Shown here one piece after another: positions 1 to 10,867 of a DNA stretch of 64,000 nucleotides (the first letter of the stretch is position 1; every line of letters begins with the position of its first letter). Where the stretch lies: NCBI RefSeq assembly GCF_001545035.1, contig NZ_FCOJ02000013.1, forward strand, positions 81,658 through 145,657, in the 5' to 3' direction. The position numbers were made by a program, and so were the translations under genes. The notes beneath the pieces were generated by a model. It searched no databases and was not told the DNA's origin. It saw nothing but the letters and a program-made list of their open reading frames with translations. Source of the stretch: Caballeronia glebae. Lineage in GTDB: Bacteria; Pseudomonadota; Gammaproteobacteria; Burkholderiales; Burkholderiaceae.

Positions 1-2
1 CG

Positions 3-302
3 CCCGGCATGCATCTCGTGATGGTGCCGAATCCGCCGTTTCATCCGCGAGGCGACTTCGCGCTGAACGACGGCGCGCTCGCGCTCGACGGCGAGCCGCG
101 CTACACCTTCGGCAACATCGGTCTCTACGACACGCGCATGTTCGACGATCTCGCGCCGGGCTCGCGCCGCGCGCTCACGCCGTACTATCGCGAAACCATC
201 GCGGCCGGGCGCGCGAGCGGCGAACTCTACGAAGGCCGCTGGGAAAACGTCGGCACGCCCGCGCAGCTCCGGACGCTCGACGAGGAACTGCGCGCACGCT
301 GA
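3..302 (+). CDS. murU: N-acetylmuramate alpha-1-phosphate uridylyltransferase MurU, C-terminal part
   Basis: The 5' end lies outside the window; about the last 100 residues are present. The segment contains the YTFGNIGLYD and YEGRWENVGTP patterns typical of the C-terminal half of NDP-sugar nucleotidyltransferases of the MurU type, and it ends in LDEELRAR. MurU makes UDP-MurNAc from MurNAc-1-phosphate in the cytoplasm during peptidoglycan recycling. The N-terminal nucleotide-binding motif cannot be checked here, so other sugar nucleotidyltransferases of the family are not excluded. Confidence 0.75.
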   Translation, partial: PGMHLVMVPNPPFHPRGDFALNDGALALDGEPRYTFGNIGLYDTRMFDDLAPGSRRALTPYYRETIAAGRASGELYEGRWENVGTPAQLRTLDEELRAR

Positions 303-1766
<1,464 letters not shown>

Positions 1767-1780
1767 GTCGGCTGGAAGTG

Positions 1781-1810
1781 AAAAGCCCCGGAAAATCCGG
1801 GGCTTTTTTT
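1781..1810. terminator. bidirectional rho-independent terminator between purB and gntK
   Basis: Perfect GC-rich stem AGCCCCGGA / TCCGGGGCT with an AAA loop, preceded by A residues and followed by a run of T. It can serve both converging genes; the T tract abuts the gntK stop codon. Confidence 0.9.
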
Positions 1811-2307
1811 CATCCACGCGTCTTCAATTTCTCAAGCACGTTATCGACGATCTGCTCGGGCGTGAGTTCGATGCTTTCCGTGATCGCCTCGTCGTCGCCG
1901 GGCTCTTCCAGCGTGTCCAGCTGGCTCTGCAACAGCGACGGATCGAAGAAATGTCCGGTGCGCGAACCCAGACGCTCGCGCAGCACATCCATCGTGCCGT
2001 GCAGATAGACGAAGCACACGTCGCGGTCGCCGTCGCGCAGCACGTCGCGATATGAGCGTTTCAGCGACGAGCACGTGAACACCGCCGTCTCGCCCGCGCG
2101 CTGCTTCTCCACAATCGCGGCGCGGATGGTTTTGAGCCACGGCCAGCGGTCGTCGTCGGTCAGAGGGATGCCCTTGTGCATCTTCTCCTTGTTCGCGGCG
2201 CTGTGGAACGCGTCGCCGTCGGTGAAGGCGCAGTGCAGCCGCTCCGCCAGCATCTCGCCGATGAGGGATTTGCCGGCGCCCGACACGCCCATTGCGATCA
2301 GAATCAT
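1810..2307 (-). CDS. gntK: gluconokinase (GntK family)
   Basis: A 165-residue P-loop kinase that phosphorylates D-gluconate to 6-phosphogluconate. It starts MILIAMGVSGAGKS, so the Walker A motif (GVSGAGKS) is at residues 7-14, followed by FTDGDAFH, the conserved gluconate-site region, and CSSLKRSYRD. The length is normal for thermoresistant-type gluconokinases. The start lies 10 bp after the stop of the permease gene, so the two are cotranscribed. Together with edd and eda nearby it feeds gluconate into the Entner-Doudoroff route. Confidence 0.93.
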   Translation of the reverse strand: MILIAMGVSGAGKSLIGEMLAERLHCAFTDGDAFHSAANKEKMHKGIPLTDDDRWPWLKTIRAAIVEKQRAGETAVFTCSSLKRSYRDVLRDGDRDVCFVYLHGTMDVLRERLGSRTGHFFDPSLLQSQLDTLEEPGDDEAITESIELTPEQIVDNVLEKLKTRG

Positions 2308-2317
2308 CGAAGTCTCC

Positions 2318-3682
2318 TTACACGACCGCCGCGAGCGCGAAGGTCAAACCCAGTCCCAACAGGGAAATGATCGTTTCGAGCAACGACCATGTCTTGAACG
2401 TCTGACCGACCGTCATCCCGAAATACTCTTTGATCAGCCAGAAGCCGCCATCGTTCACATGCGAGAAGATCAGCGAGCCGGAGCCGGTGGCGAGCACCAG
2501 CAGTTCGGGGCTCGTGTGACCGCCCGCAGCCGCGGCGATCGGCGCGACGATGCCGCAGGCCGTGGTCATGGCGACCGTAGCCGAACCGGTCGCGAGACGG
2601 ATCAGCGCGGCGACGAACCAGCCGAGCAGCAGCGGCGACAAGCTCGCGGACGACGCGCTCGACACGATCTGCTGCGAGATTCCGCTATCGCGCAGAACCT
2701 GGCCGAAGCCGCCGCCCGCGCCCACGATCAGCGTGATGCCCGCGATCGGCGCGAGACATTCGCCGCAGAACTTCTGGATCTGCTCGCGGTTGAAGCCCTG
2801 CTTCGCGCCGAAGGTCCAGAAGCTGACCAGCACGGCGATCAGCAGCGCCATATCCGACTGGCCGATAAAGCGCAGCAGATCGTTCGGCAGCGTTTTCGGC
2901 GTGAAGACGAGATCCGCCCAGCTTCCGATCAGCATGAGGATGACCGGCAGCAAAATGGTGAACAGCGTCACGCCGAAACTCGGCAGTTCGCGCTTCTTCG
3001 CGGTGTCGCCATGCTTTTGGGTGAACTGGTCGGCGAGCGCGTTGGCGTCCGGCAGCTTCACGTATTTGTGAATCAGCAGCGCGAACAGCGGACCCGCGAC
3101 GATTGCCGTCGGCACGCCGACGATCAGACCGTAGGCGATCGTCTTGCCGATATCGGCGTGATACGCCTGCACCGCGAGCAACGCGGCCGGGTGCGGCGGA
3201 ATCAGGCCGTGCACGACCGAAAGGCCGGCGACCATCGGCAGACCGATCAGCAGCAGCGACTTGCCGGTGCGTTTCGCGACGTTGAACGCAATCGGAATCA
3301 GCAGCACGAAGCCGACCTCGAAGAACACCGGCAAGCCGACGATGATCGCGACGACCATCATCGCCCAGTGAATGTTCTTTTCGCCGAACAGATTGATCAG
3401 CGTATTGGCGATACGCTCGGCGCCGCCCGATTCGGCCATCATCTTGCCAAGCATCGTGCCCAGACCGACGACCACGGCAATGTGGCCGAGCGTGTTGCCG
3501 TTGCCGGTTTCGAACGATTTGACGATCTTGTCCATCGGCATGCCGACCGCGAGGGCCAGCAAAACGGACACGATCATGAGAACGAGGAACGGGTAAACCT
3601 TATAGCGCGCGATCATCAGGATCAGAACTGCGATCGCGATCACCGCGTAGAGCAAAAGCATGCTCCCGTGGACGGCTGGCAT
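2318..3682 (-). CDS. gluconate permease, GntP family
   Basis: A very hydrophobic 454-residue protein with about 12-14 predicted membrane segments and the GntP-family pattern: the N-terminal LILMIARYKVYPFLVLM, the loop GNGNTLGHIAVVVGLGTMLGKMMAESGGAERIA, and the C-terminal GSGSLIFSHVNDGGFWLIKEYFG. Family members are gluconate:H+ symporters of the inner membrane. I chose the ATG at 3682 because AAAGGAGG sits just upstream; the frame is open to 3793 but without family similarity. It precedes gntK by 10 bp, which supports gluconate as substrate over related aldonates. Confidence 0.92.
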   Translation of the reverse strand: MPAVHGSMLLLYAVIAIAVLILMIARYKVYPFLVLMIVSVLLALAVGMPMDKIVKSFETGNGNTLGHIAVVVGLGTMLGKMMAESGGAERIANTLINLFGEKNIHWAMMVVAIIVGLPVFFEVGFVLLIPIAFNVAKRTGKSLLLIGLPMVAGLSVVHGLIPPHPAALLAVQAYHADIGKTIAYGLIVGVPTAIVAGPLFALLIHKYVKLPDANALADQFTQKHGDTAKKRELPSFGVTLFTILLPVILMLIGSWADLVFTPKTLPNDLLRFIGQSDMALLIAVLVSFWTFGAKQGFNREQIQKFCGECLAPIAGITLIVGAGGGFGQVLRDSGISQQIVSSASSASLSPLLLGWFVAALIRLATGSATVAMTTACGIVAPIAAAAGGHTSPELLVLATGSGSLIFSHVNDGGFWLIKEYFGMTVGQTFKTWSLLETIISLLGLGLTFALAAVV

Positions 3683-4107
3683 GACGCCTCCTTTGATTTC
3701 GTTGAGGTTGTTTTTCGCGCCATGGGCGCGTTTGCCGTCGCTGCGCTGCACACATCGGCAATGTCCGGCAAACGCGCACAAGGCGGTGGGCAACGGAATT
3801 TTACTTTGTAAGGCGGAGAATCGGGCGGCCGGTGTGCAAAAGCCGCTGGCGGGGCGGGCGGTGGCTGAAAGTCGATTGAGGCGGCGGGCGGAAAGCCGCG
3901 ATTTCGCCGCACGAGCCGGGGCTTGCCACGGTCAGTCGCGCCGTCCAGATTGATAGGAGTACCAATCTATGTGATTCTGGCGAACGCTATTTGCGAACGC
4001 ACGGTCGAAGAAATTCCGGCGTGCGGAAAATCGTCGTTTCGGATTCGACGATCTCCAGAAGAAACGGGCGGCCGCATCGCCGCCCGCGCCGGCCACGAAT
4101 GACCGTC
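3683..4107. other. intergenic region upstream of the gluconate permease
   Basis: A 425-bp gap between the eda stop and the permease start. The open frames in it show no recognisable protein. It must hold the gntP-gntK promoter, and it contains an imperfect 22-bp dyad at 3947-3968 (arms AGATTGAT and ACCAATCT, one mismatch) that is a candidate operator. I see no terminator with a T tract for eda. Confidence 0.5.
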
Positions 4108-4740
4108 TTACTTGTGCGGAGCCAGCTCGCTCGCGGCACGCGCGAGACGCGTGACTTCTTCCCAGTTCTGCGCGGCGAGCGCGGCCTTCGGCGTGAGCCA
4201 AGAACCCCCCACGCACACCACGTTCGGTTGCGCGAGGAAGTGCGTCGCGGTTTCCGCCGTGATGCCGCCCGTCGGGCAGAACTTCAGGTTCGGGAACGGC
4301 CCGTAGAACGCTTGCAGCATCGGAATGCCGCCCGCCTGCTGCGCCGGGAAAAACTTGACGATCTCGTAACCCAGTTCCAGCGCCGTGATGATGTCGGAAG
4401 GGGTCATCACGCCCGGCAACAAGGGCAATCCGGCATCCTGCGCGGCCTTGTGCATGTCCTTCGTTAGGCCCGGCGACACGCCGAACTGCGCGCCCGCCTT
4501 TTTCGCCTGCGCGCAATGCTCGGGCTTCGTGATCGTGCCGACGCCGACGACGATATCGTCCGCCAGTTGGCTCGCGCGCTCGATCGCGCCGATGCCCGCC
4601 GGCGTGCGCAGCGTGATCTCCAGCACCTTCACGCCGCCCGCGTGAAGCGCACGCGACACATGCTCGCCCTGCTCGATCGTTTCGAAAGCGAGGACCGGAA
4701 TCACCGGTCCCAGACGCACGATTTCGCTTACCGTTTTCAT
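4108..4740 (-). CDS. eda: KDPG aldolase (2-dehydro-3-deoxy-phosphogluconate aldolase)
   Basis: A 210-residue class I aldolase that splits 2-keto-3-deoxy-6-phosphogluconate to pyruvate and glyceraldehyde 3-phosphate, the last step of the Entner-Doudoroff pathway. The Schiff-base lysine is K129 in IVKFFPAQ, the acid/base glutamate is E41 in LEITLRTP, and the phosphate-binding PTGGI follows. I chose the ATG at 4740 because AGGAG stands 9 bases upstream; 10 further codons are open but lack a ribosome site. It lies 78 bp behind edd in the same direction, as in a normal edd-eda unit. Confidence 0.95.
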   Translation of the reverse strand: MKTVSEIVRLGPVIPVLAFETIEQGEHVSRALHAGGVKVLEITLRTPAGIGAIERASQLADDIVVGVGTITKPEHCAQAKKAGAQFGVSPGLTKDMHKAAQDAGLPLLPGVMTPSDIITALELGYEIVKFFPAQQAGGIPMLQAFYGPFPNLKFCPTGGITAETATHFLAQPNVVCVGGSWLTPKAALAAQNWEEVTRLARAASELAPHK

Positions 4741-4818
4741 TTGATGCAACTCCTGGTTTTTGTGCGGCATCTCTTCGATTTGTCCGCGGGTTTCTCTCAG
4801 GCTCCAGCGGCCATTCGT

Positions 4819-6768
4819 TCAGTGATGCGTCGCATGCGCCTTGTTCAGCGCCGACGCCGCCGCGCGTGCATTGTCACGAAGCGGGTTTTTTCCGCGCGAG
4901 GCCGGGCCGTGCGTCTCGCTGCCATCGGCAGGCGCCGCGCCGATCAACGCGCCGAACACCGAGGCGCCCTCTTCCGCCGGCAGCGCCGCGGCGCGGAACA
5001 CGCCGAACAATTCGCGGCCGAAACCGGCTTCGTTCTCGGCCTGATGCAGCGGCGCTTCGACTTCGCGCGCGTCCCATTCCTTCGCCTCGATTTCGATGTC
5101 GAGCACGCCCGCGGGCGCGTCGATCACGAGCATGTCACCGGTTCGCACCTTGCCGAGCGGCCCTTGCAACAGCGCCTCGGGCGACACGTGAATCACCGCC
5201 GGCACCTTGCCCGACGCACCCGACATGCGCCCGTCCGTGACCAGCGCGACATGAAAGCCCTGATCCTGCAGCACGCCCAGGAGCGGCGTCAACCGATGCA
5301 GTTCCGGCATGCCGTTCGCGCGCGCGCCCTGAAAGCGCACCACGGCGACGAAATCGCGCTTCAGCTCGCCCTTGTCGAACGCTTCCTGCACTTCTTCCTG
5401 CGAATTGAAGACGATAGCCGGCGCCTTCACGACACGATGCTCCGGCGCGACCGCCGAAATCTTGATGACGCCGCGTCCGAGCTTGCCCTGCATCAGCCGC
5501 AAGCCGCCGTCCGGCTGGAACGGCTCGCCGATGCCGCGCAGCACCTTCGTGTCGTGGCTTTCGGCGGCACCGTCGACCCATTGGAGTTTGCCGTCGATGA
5601 GCTTCGGCTCTTGGGTGTAGAGCGACAGCCCCTTGCCGACGACCGTTTGCACGTCTTCGTGCAGCAGGCCGCCTTCGAGCAGATTGCGCACCAGGAACGC
5701 GACGCCGCCCGCCGCGTGGAAATGGTTCACGTCGGCCTTGCCGTTCGGGTAGATTTTCGCGAGCAGCGGCACGGCTTGCGAGAGCACGTCGAAATCGTTC
5801 CAGTCAATGATGATGCCCGCCGCCCGCGCGATCGCCACGAGGTGCAGCGTGTGATTGGTCGAGCCGCCGGTTGCGAGCAACGCGACGATGCCGTTCACAA
5901 TGGCTTTCTCGTCCACAACGTGGCCGATCGGCGTGTAGTTGCCGCGTTCGAGCGTCAGATCGAGCACGCGGCGCGCCGCCTCGGCGGTGAGCGCATCGCG
6001 CAATTCCGTGTGCGGATGCACGAACGCCGCGCTCGGCAGATGCAGGCCCATCACTTCCATCAGCATCTGATTGCTGTTGGCCGTGCCATAGAACGTACAG
6101 GTGCCGTGGCCGTGGTACGCCGCCGCTTCGGCTTCGAGCAGCGCGCCGCGATCGCACTGACCGGTCGCGAATTCCTGACGCACCTTCGCCTTTTCGTCGT
6201 TGGTGAGGCCGCTCGTCATCGGACCGGCGGGGACGAAAATGGTCGGCAAATGGCCGAACTGCAGCGCGCCGATGGCGAGTCCCGGCACGATCTTGTCGCA
6301 CACGCCGAGGCACAGCGCGGCGTCGAACATGTTGTGCGTGAGCGCGACCGCCGTGCTCATCGCGATGACTTCGCGCGAAAACAGCGACAGTTCCATGCCC
6401 GCATTGCCCTGCGTGATGCCGTCGCACATCGCCGGCACGCCGCCCGCGAACTGCGCAATGCCGCCATGCTCGCGCGCCGCCTGCTTGATGATGTCCGGGA
6501 AGCTCTTGTAGGGCGCGTGCGCCGACAGCATCTCGTTATAAGACGAAACGATGCCGATGTTCGGCTCGCGCACCGCCTTGATCGCGAATTTCTCCTGCCC
6601 TTCGAGACCGGCGAAGCCGTGCGCCAGATTCGCACAGGACAGCGCGCCGCGCGCCGGGAACTTGCCGTGGGCGGCGTCGATTCGTGCAAGATAGGCCGCG
6701 CGCGTCGGCTTGCTACGCTCGATGATGCGGTCGGTGACTTTTTTGAGTTGCGAATGCGGGGAAACCAT
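4819..6768 (-). CDS. edd: phosphogluconate dehydratase
   Basis: A 649-residue enzyme of the IlvD/Edd family that converts 6-phosphogluconate to KDPG. Recognisable parts are [30 protein letters not shown] with an iron-sulfur cysteine, [21 protein letters not shown] with another cluster cysteine, and [11 protein letters not shown]. It is about 45 residues longer than the E. coli enzyme, mainly in a C-terminal tail rich in Ala and His that I cannot assign. The promoter lies in the intergenic region shared with hexR, where a HexR-like box sits between the -35 and -10 elements. Confidence 0.95.
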   Translation of the reverse strand: MVSPHSQLKKVTDRIIERSKPTRAAYLARIDAAHGKFPARGALSCANLAHGFAGLEGQEKFAIKAVREPNIGIVSSYNEMLSAHAPYKSFPDIIKQAAREHGGIAQFAGGVPAMCDGITQGNAGMELSLFSREVIAMSTAVALTHNMFDAALCLGVCDKIVPGLAIGALQFGHLPTIFVPAGPMTSGLTNDEKAKVRQEFATGQCDRGALLEAEAAAYHGHGTCTFYGTANSNQMLMEVMGLHLPSAAFVHPHTELRDALTAEAARRVLDLTLERGNYTPIGHVVDEKAIVNGIVALLATGGSTNHTLHLVAIARAAGIIIDWNDFDVLSQAVPLLAKIYPNGKADVNHFHAAGGVAFLVRNLLEGGLLHEDVQTVVGKGLSLYTQEPKLIDGKLQWVDGAAESHDTKVLRGIGEPFQPDGGLRLMQGKLGRGVIKISAVAPEHRVVKAPAIVFNSQEEVQEAFDKGELKRDFVAVVRFQGARANGMPELHRLTPLLGVLQDQGFHVALVTDGRMSGASGKVPAVIHVSPEALLQGPLGKVRTGDMLVIDAPAGVLDIEIEAKEWDAREVEAPLHQAENEAGFGRELFGVFRAAALPAEEGASVFGALIGAAPADGSETHGPASRGKNPLRDNARAAASALNKAHATHH

Positions 6769-6875
6769 CGATGCTCCTTCGTCTCACTCCCGGCGCGCCT
6801 GCCGTCGAGGTTGGGTTGTGATATTGCGAGGAACGGCGTCTCGGATCGTTTTTCGTCGTGTAGCCGTGCGTTGCA

Positions 6876-6904
6876 ATGTTAGTAGAAAAACTACATGGAT
6901 TCAA
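6876..6904 (-). promoter_or_regulatory. edd promoter with embedded HexR-like operator
   Basis: On the minus strand, TTGAAT (6899-6904) and TAACAT (6876-6881) are separated by 17 bp. The spacer contains the dyad GTAGAAAAACTAC (6882-6894; TGTAGTTTTTCTACT on the minus strand), which agrees with the published HexR consensus TGTARTWWWWTTACA at 13 of 15 positions by my count. A repressor bound there would block RNA polymerase directly. Confidence 0.65.
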
Positions 6905-6999
6905 CGTCGAATTTGCATTGTTTATTAAGCGATCACCTAGACCAAACACCTTTCCATCATGCTTTTCAGGGATTTCCCTAAGTCTCTCGAACACCGTCA

Positions 7000-7035
7000 T
7001 GTAGTATTTGTACAAGCTTGATGATCAGCTATAGT
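7000..7035 (+). promoter_or_regulatory. hexR promoter with HexR-like operator overlapping the -35
   Basis: TTGTAC (7008-7013) and TATAGT (7030-7035) are separated by 16 bp. The box TGTAGTATTTGTACA (7000-7014) overlaps the -35 and matches the HexR consensus at 14 of 15 positions by my count. This predicts autoregulation of hexR, whose start codon is 33 bp downstream of the -10. Confidence 0.65.
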
Positions 7036-7068
7036 CCCAAGCAATTTTCAGCATAGGCGAGATTTCCG

Positions 7069-7908
7069 ATGTTGCTGTCCCAAGTCGAAGCGATGCGCGA
7101 GCAACTGCGCCCGTCCGAGCGCAAGCTGGCGGATTACGTGCTGGAAGCGCCGCGCGAGGTGCTCGATCTGTCGATGACCGATTTCGCCGCGCGCGCGGGC
7201 GTGAGCCAGCCGACCATCGCGCGTTTTTGTCAGGCGCTCGGCTTTTCGGGTTTTCGCGAATTCAAGATCCGTCTTGCTCAAGGGGTAGCAGCGGACGTTC
7301 CCACCGTCTATCGCGACGTGCGCACCGACGAGCCGGCCGCCGGCGTGGCCGCCAAGGTGCTCGACCGGACCATCGGCGCGCTGATCCAGGTGCGCAACAG
7401 CCTGTCGTCGGACAGCGTGGCGGCCGCCATCGCGATTCTCGCGGAAGCTACCCGCATCGAGTTCTACGGCGCGGGCGGCTCGGGCATCGTCGCGCTCGAC
7501 ATGCAGCACAAATTCTTCAAGCTGGGCGTGCCGTCCGTCGCGTACTCGGACCCGCACACGTACACGACGTCGGCGGCGCTATTGCGCGCGGGCGATGTCG
7601 TCGTGGCCATCTCGAACACCGGCCGCACCAAGGACATTCTCGACGCGTGCAGATCGGCGCTGAACGGCGGCGCGAAAGTCATCGCGATCACGCACGGCAA
7701 CTCGCCGCTCGCGCGCGCGGCGAGCGTCGGCCTGTTTGCGAACGTCGACGAGGACACGGATATTTTTTCGCCGATGACATCGCGCGTTTCGCATCTCGCG
7801 ATCGGCGACATTCTGGCGGTGGGACTGGCTTTGGCCCGCGGACCCGAACTGGCGGAGAAGCTGGCGGAAGCGAAAGACGTGCTGGAGAGCCGGAGAGTGG
7901 GAACGTGA
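7069..7908 (+). CDS. hexR: HexR-type transcriptional regulator, RpiR family
   Basis: A 279-residue protein with an N-terminal RpiR helix-turn-helix domain (roughly residues 1-75; recognition region VSQPTIARFCQALGFSGFREFK) and a C-terminal SIS sugar-phosphate domain (about 125-255; GAGGSGIVALDMQHKF and AISNTGRTKD). HexR represses central carbon genes and is released by KDPG. Its divergent position next to edd, and the two boxes in the shared intergenic region, make HexR more likely than another RpiR member. No cotranscribed gene follows; the next gene is convergent. Confidence 0.9.
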   Translation: MLLSQVEAMREQLRPSERKLADYVLEAPREVLDLSMTDFAARAGVSQPTIARFCQALGFSGFREFKIRLAQGVAADVPTVYRDVRTDEPAAGVAAKVLDRTIGALIQVRNSLSSDSVAAAIAILAEATRIEFYGAGGSGIVALDMQHKFFKLGVPSVAYSDPHTYTTSAALLRAGDVVVAISNTGRTKDILDACRSALNGGAKVIAITHGNSPLARAASVGLFANVDEDTDIFSPMTSRVSHLAIGDILAVGLALARGPELAEKLAEAKDVLESRRVGT

Positions 7909-7935
7909 GCCGGCTGCGCGGCCCACGCGAAACGA

Positions 7936-8352
7936 TCAGAACGGCTTGACGACCGCGAGCAGCGTCGCGCCGAGAAGCCCGAGCACCGGCAGTTCATTGA
8001 ACATGCGGTACCACTTGTCCGAGCGCTTGTTCTCGCCACGCTGAAACGTGTGCAGCAAGCGCCCGCAATACGCGTGATAGGCGATCAGCAAAACGACGAT
8101 GGTCAATTTCGCGTGCAGCCAGCCCTGCCCCGCGCCGATGCCCACGACGAGCCACAGCCACAGCCCGCAAGCGAGCGCGGGCACCGCGATGAACGTCATG
8201 AAGCGGAAAAGCTTGCGCGCCATGAGCAGCAGGCGCGCGGTGGCGGCAGGGTCGGTTTCCATCGCGAGGTTCACGAAAATACGCGGCAGATAAAACAGTC
8301 CCGCGAACCATGAAGCGATGAGCACGATATGCAGCGATTTGATCCAGAGCAT
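7936..8352 (-). CDS. HemJ/CopD-like membrane protein, putative protoporphyrinogen oxidase
   Basis: A 138-residue integral membrane protein with four hydrophobic helices. It starts MLWIKSLHIVLIASWFAGLFYLPR and contains WLHAKLTIVVLLIAYH, the two segments bearing the conserved His and Lys of the HemJ family (UPF0093). HemJ proteins convert protoporphyrinogen IX to protoporphyrin IX in bacteria lacking HemG and HemY. The gene lies 22 bp behind proA in the same direction. Function is by family only; no other heme gene is nearby. Confidence 0.8.
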   Translation of the reverse strand: MLWIKSLHIVLIASWFAGLFYLPRIFVNLAMETDPAATARLLLMARKLFRFMTFIAVPALACGLWLWLVVGIGAGQGWLHAKLTIVVLLIAYHAYCGRLLHTFQRGENKRSDKWYRMFNELPVLGLLGATLLAVVKPF

Positions 8353-8374
8353 CGTTCTTGTTGTAAGTTTTCGC

Positions 8375-9646
8375 TTATTGGCGCACTTCGCCGCGCCCGA
8401 GCACGACGTATTTGAGCGACGTCAGGCCTTCCAGCCCGACCGGTCCGCGCGCATGCAATTTGTCGTTCGAGATGCCGATTTCCGCACCGAGCCCGAACTC
8501 GAAGCCATCGGCGAAGCGCGTCGACGCGTTGACCATCACGCTCGCCGAATCCACTTCGCGCAGAAAGCGCATCGCGCGGTCGTGGTCTTCGGTGACGATC
8601 GCGTCCGTGTGATGCGAGCCGAAGTTGTTGATGTGCTCGATCGCCTCGTCGAGATCGGCGACGACCTTGATCGCCAGCACCGGCGCGAGATATTCCGTGC
8701 TCCAGTCCGCTTCGGTTGCATCGACGAGCCCGCCGATATTGGCCGCTTCGAGCACCGCCCGCGCCTGACCGTCCACGCGCAACTCGACGTCCTTCGCCTG
8801 GAAAGCGCGCGCCAGTTGCGGCAGCGCCTCGTTCGCGACGCCGCGCGCGACAAGCAACGTTTCCATCGTGTTGCAGGTGCCGTAGCGATGCGTCTTCGAG
8901 TTGTCGCAAATGACCGCGGCCTTTTCGAAATCGGCGCGGTCGTCGACGTAGACGTGACAGATGCCGTCGAGATGCTTGATCATCGGCACGCGCGCTTCTT
9001 CCATCAAACGCGCGATCAGGCTCTTGCCGCCGCGCGGCACGATGACGTCGACGAATTCGGTCATGGTGATGAGCTTGCCGACCGCCGCGCGATCCGCCGT
9101 CTCGACGACCTGCACCGCGTCCTGCGGCAAGCCCGCCGCTTCGAGCCCGACGCCGATCAGTTTCGCGAGCGCCGTGTTGCATTCGAGCGCCTCGGAACCG
9201 CCGCGCAAAATGGTCGCGTTGCCGGATTTGAGACACAGCGCGGCGGCGTCGATGGTCACGTTCGGCCGCGATTCGTAGATGATGCCGATCACGCCGAGCG
9301 GCACGCGCATTTGCCCGACCTGAATGCCGCTCGGACGGAACTTGAGCCCGCTGATCTCGCCGATCGGATCGGCCAGCGCGGCCACCTGCCGCAAGCCTTC
9401 GACCATCGTGTGCAGCGCTTTGTCGGAGAGCGTCAGGCGGTCGATGAACGCCGCGTCGTGGCCCTTCGCGCGCGCGCGGGCGAGATCGCGGGCATTCGCT
9501 TCCTTGAGCACTTCGCGCTCGCGCTCGATGGCGTCGGCCACCTTGATCAGCGCCGCATTTTTCGCCGCCGTCGACGCCCGCGCCATTGCGCGCGACGCCT
9601 TGCGTGCGCGGCGGCCGAGGTCGGTCATGTATTGATCGATGTTCAT
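8375..9646 (-). CDS. proA: glutamate-5-semialdehyde dehydrogenase (gamma-glutamyl phosphate reductase)
   Basis: A 423-residue member of the aldehyde dehydrogenase superfamily that reduces gamma-glutamyl phosphate to glutamate semialdehyde in proline synthesis. Diagnostic stretches are [32 protein letters not shown], the catalytic cysteine region [12 protein letters not shown], and [21 protein letters not shown]. The length is typical. It follows holA with about 107 bp between them; proB is not in the window. Confidence 0.95.
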   Translation of the reverse strand: MNIDQYMTDLGRRARKASRAMARASTAAKNAALIKVADAIEREREVLKEANARDLARARAKGHDAAFIDRLTLSDKALHTMVEGLRQVAALADPIGEISGLKFRPSGIQVGQMRVPLGVIGIIYESRPNVTIDAAALCLKSGNATILRGGSEALECNTALAKLIGVGLEAAGLPQDAVQVVETADRAAVGKLITMTEFVDVIVPRGGKSLIARLMEEARVPMIKHLDGICHVYVDDRADFEKAAVICDNSKTHRYGTCNTMETLLVARGVANEALPQLARAFQAKDVELRVDGQARAVLEAANIGGLVDATEADWSTEYLAPVLAIKVVADLDEAIEHINNFGSHHTDAIVTEDHDRAMRFLREVDSASVMVNASTRFADGFEFGLGAEIGISNDKLHARGPVGLEGLTSLKYVVLGRGEVRQ

Positions 9647-9753
9647 CGTGAGTCTCTTCCGTATGCGCTTTCCGGGCCGCTTTCATGGCCGAAGCGTCGA
9701 TGCGCTCATTCTAAGCTGTCGCGAAGATTGCAACAGCGCGTGACAGAAGCGTC

Positions 9754-10845
9754 CTAGCGACGAGGTCGTGGCGCCGGCGCGGATTGCGCTGGCTTGCCGC
9801 CGTGCGCGACCGCCATCGCCAGTTCGAACATGCCGGCCCACGGGTCCGGCGGCGGCTCGCTGCCACGCTTGCCCGTGCTGCCCGAAAGTCCCTTCACCTG
9901 CCGATCCAGTTGCGCCGCGAGCGACAGCGCCTTTTCCAGCGCTTCGTCCGTCACGCGCGAGAGCGCCGGGCCGATCAGCCGTTCGCGCGGTCCCCAGACA
10001 CGGTTCTCGCGCATGAGCGTCGCGAGCGGCTTGCCCGATGCGACGCCGCGCTTGATGCGCAGCAGCGTGCGCACTTCCTCGACGAGCGCCCAGAGCACGA
10101 GCACCGCGGCCTCGCCTTCGCCCTTGAGACCATCGAGCATGCGCGCGAGGCGGCCGACATCGCCCGTCAGCATCGCCTCGTTGAGCTTGAACACGTCGTA
10201 GCGCGCGACGTTCAGCACGGCGTCGTGAATCTGCTCGAAAGTCAGCACGCCCTCGGGATACAGCAGCCCGAGCTTCTGGATTTCCTGATGCGCGGCGAGC
10301 AGATTGCCTTCCACCCGTTCCGCGATGAACGACAGCGCGCGCCGTCCTTCCTCGTCTGGCGCCACGCGCTGGCCTTGTTGCGCGAGCCGCTGGCCGACCC
10401 ACATCGGCAATTGCGCGCGCTCGACCGGATCGATCTTCATCGCGACGCCCGCGCCGAGCAACGCCGTGAACCAGCCCGACTTTTGCGTCGCGCTGTCGAG
10501 ACGCGGCAGCGTGACGAGCGTCACGACGTCCGGATTGCCGGCATCGGCGAGCGTCTTCAGCGCTTCGGCGCCTTCCTTGCCCGGCTTGCCCGTGGGAATG
10601 CGCAATTCGATCAGTTGACGGTCGCCGAACAGCGACATCGACTGCGTCGCCCCCATGAGCGCGCTCCAGTCGAAACCGCGCTCCACGGTGAATACCGAGC
10701 GATCCGTGAACCCGCCCGCGCGCGCGGCGGCCCGAATGCGGTCGCACGCTTCCTGCGCGAGCAGATGCTCGTCGCCGTAGACGACGTACAGCCCCTTCAG
10801 GCCTTTCGCGAGATGCGCTTCGAGCGCGTCGAGCTTCAGTTGCAT
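9754..10845 (-). CDS. holA: DNA polymerase III subunit delta
   Basis: A 363-residue clamp-loader subunit that opens the beta clamp. The start MQLKLDALEAHLAKGLKGLYVVYGDEHLL, the region RIPTGKPGKEGAEAL and the domain III part RGVASGKPLATLMRENRVWG fit bacterial HolA, and the length fits. The C-terminus is a Pro/Ala/Arg-rich tail after FELAMAVAHGG. It lies 22 bp behind lptE in the leuS-lptE-holA arrangement that is common to Gram-negative bacteria, which strengthens the call. Confidence 0.93.
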   Translation of the reverse strand: MQLKLDALEAHLAKGLKGLYVVYGDEHLLAQEACDRIRAAARAGGFTDRSVFTVERGFDWSALMGATQSMSLFGDRQLIELRIPTGKPGKEGAEALKTLADAGNPDVVTLVTLPRLDSATQKSGWFTALLGAGVAMKIDPVERAQLPMWVGQRLAQQGQRVAPDEEGRRALSFIAERVEGNLLAAHQEIQKLGLLYPEGVLTFEQIHDAVLNVARYDVFKLNEAMLTGDVGRLARMLDGLKGEGEAAVLVLWALVEEVRTLLRIKRGVASGKPLATLMRENRVWGPRERLIGPALSRVTDEALEKALSLAAQLDRQVKGLSGSTGKRGSEPPPDPWAGMFELAMAVAHGGKPAQSAPAPRPRR

Positions 10846-10867
10846 GATGCCGGGCGAACGCGGACGA

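Noticed and set aside
2075..3811. Plus-strand frame of over 570 codons opposite the gluconate permease
   Set aside because: Antisense shadow of a clear GntP-family membrane protein.
4516..6882. Long plus-strand open frame (over 780 codons) opposite edd and eda
   Set aside because: It is the antisense of well-supported edd; the product is Arg/His/Ala-rich without motifs, as expected for the opposite strand of GC-rich coding sequence.
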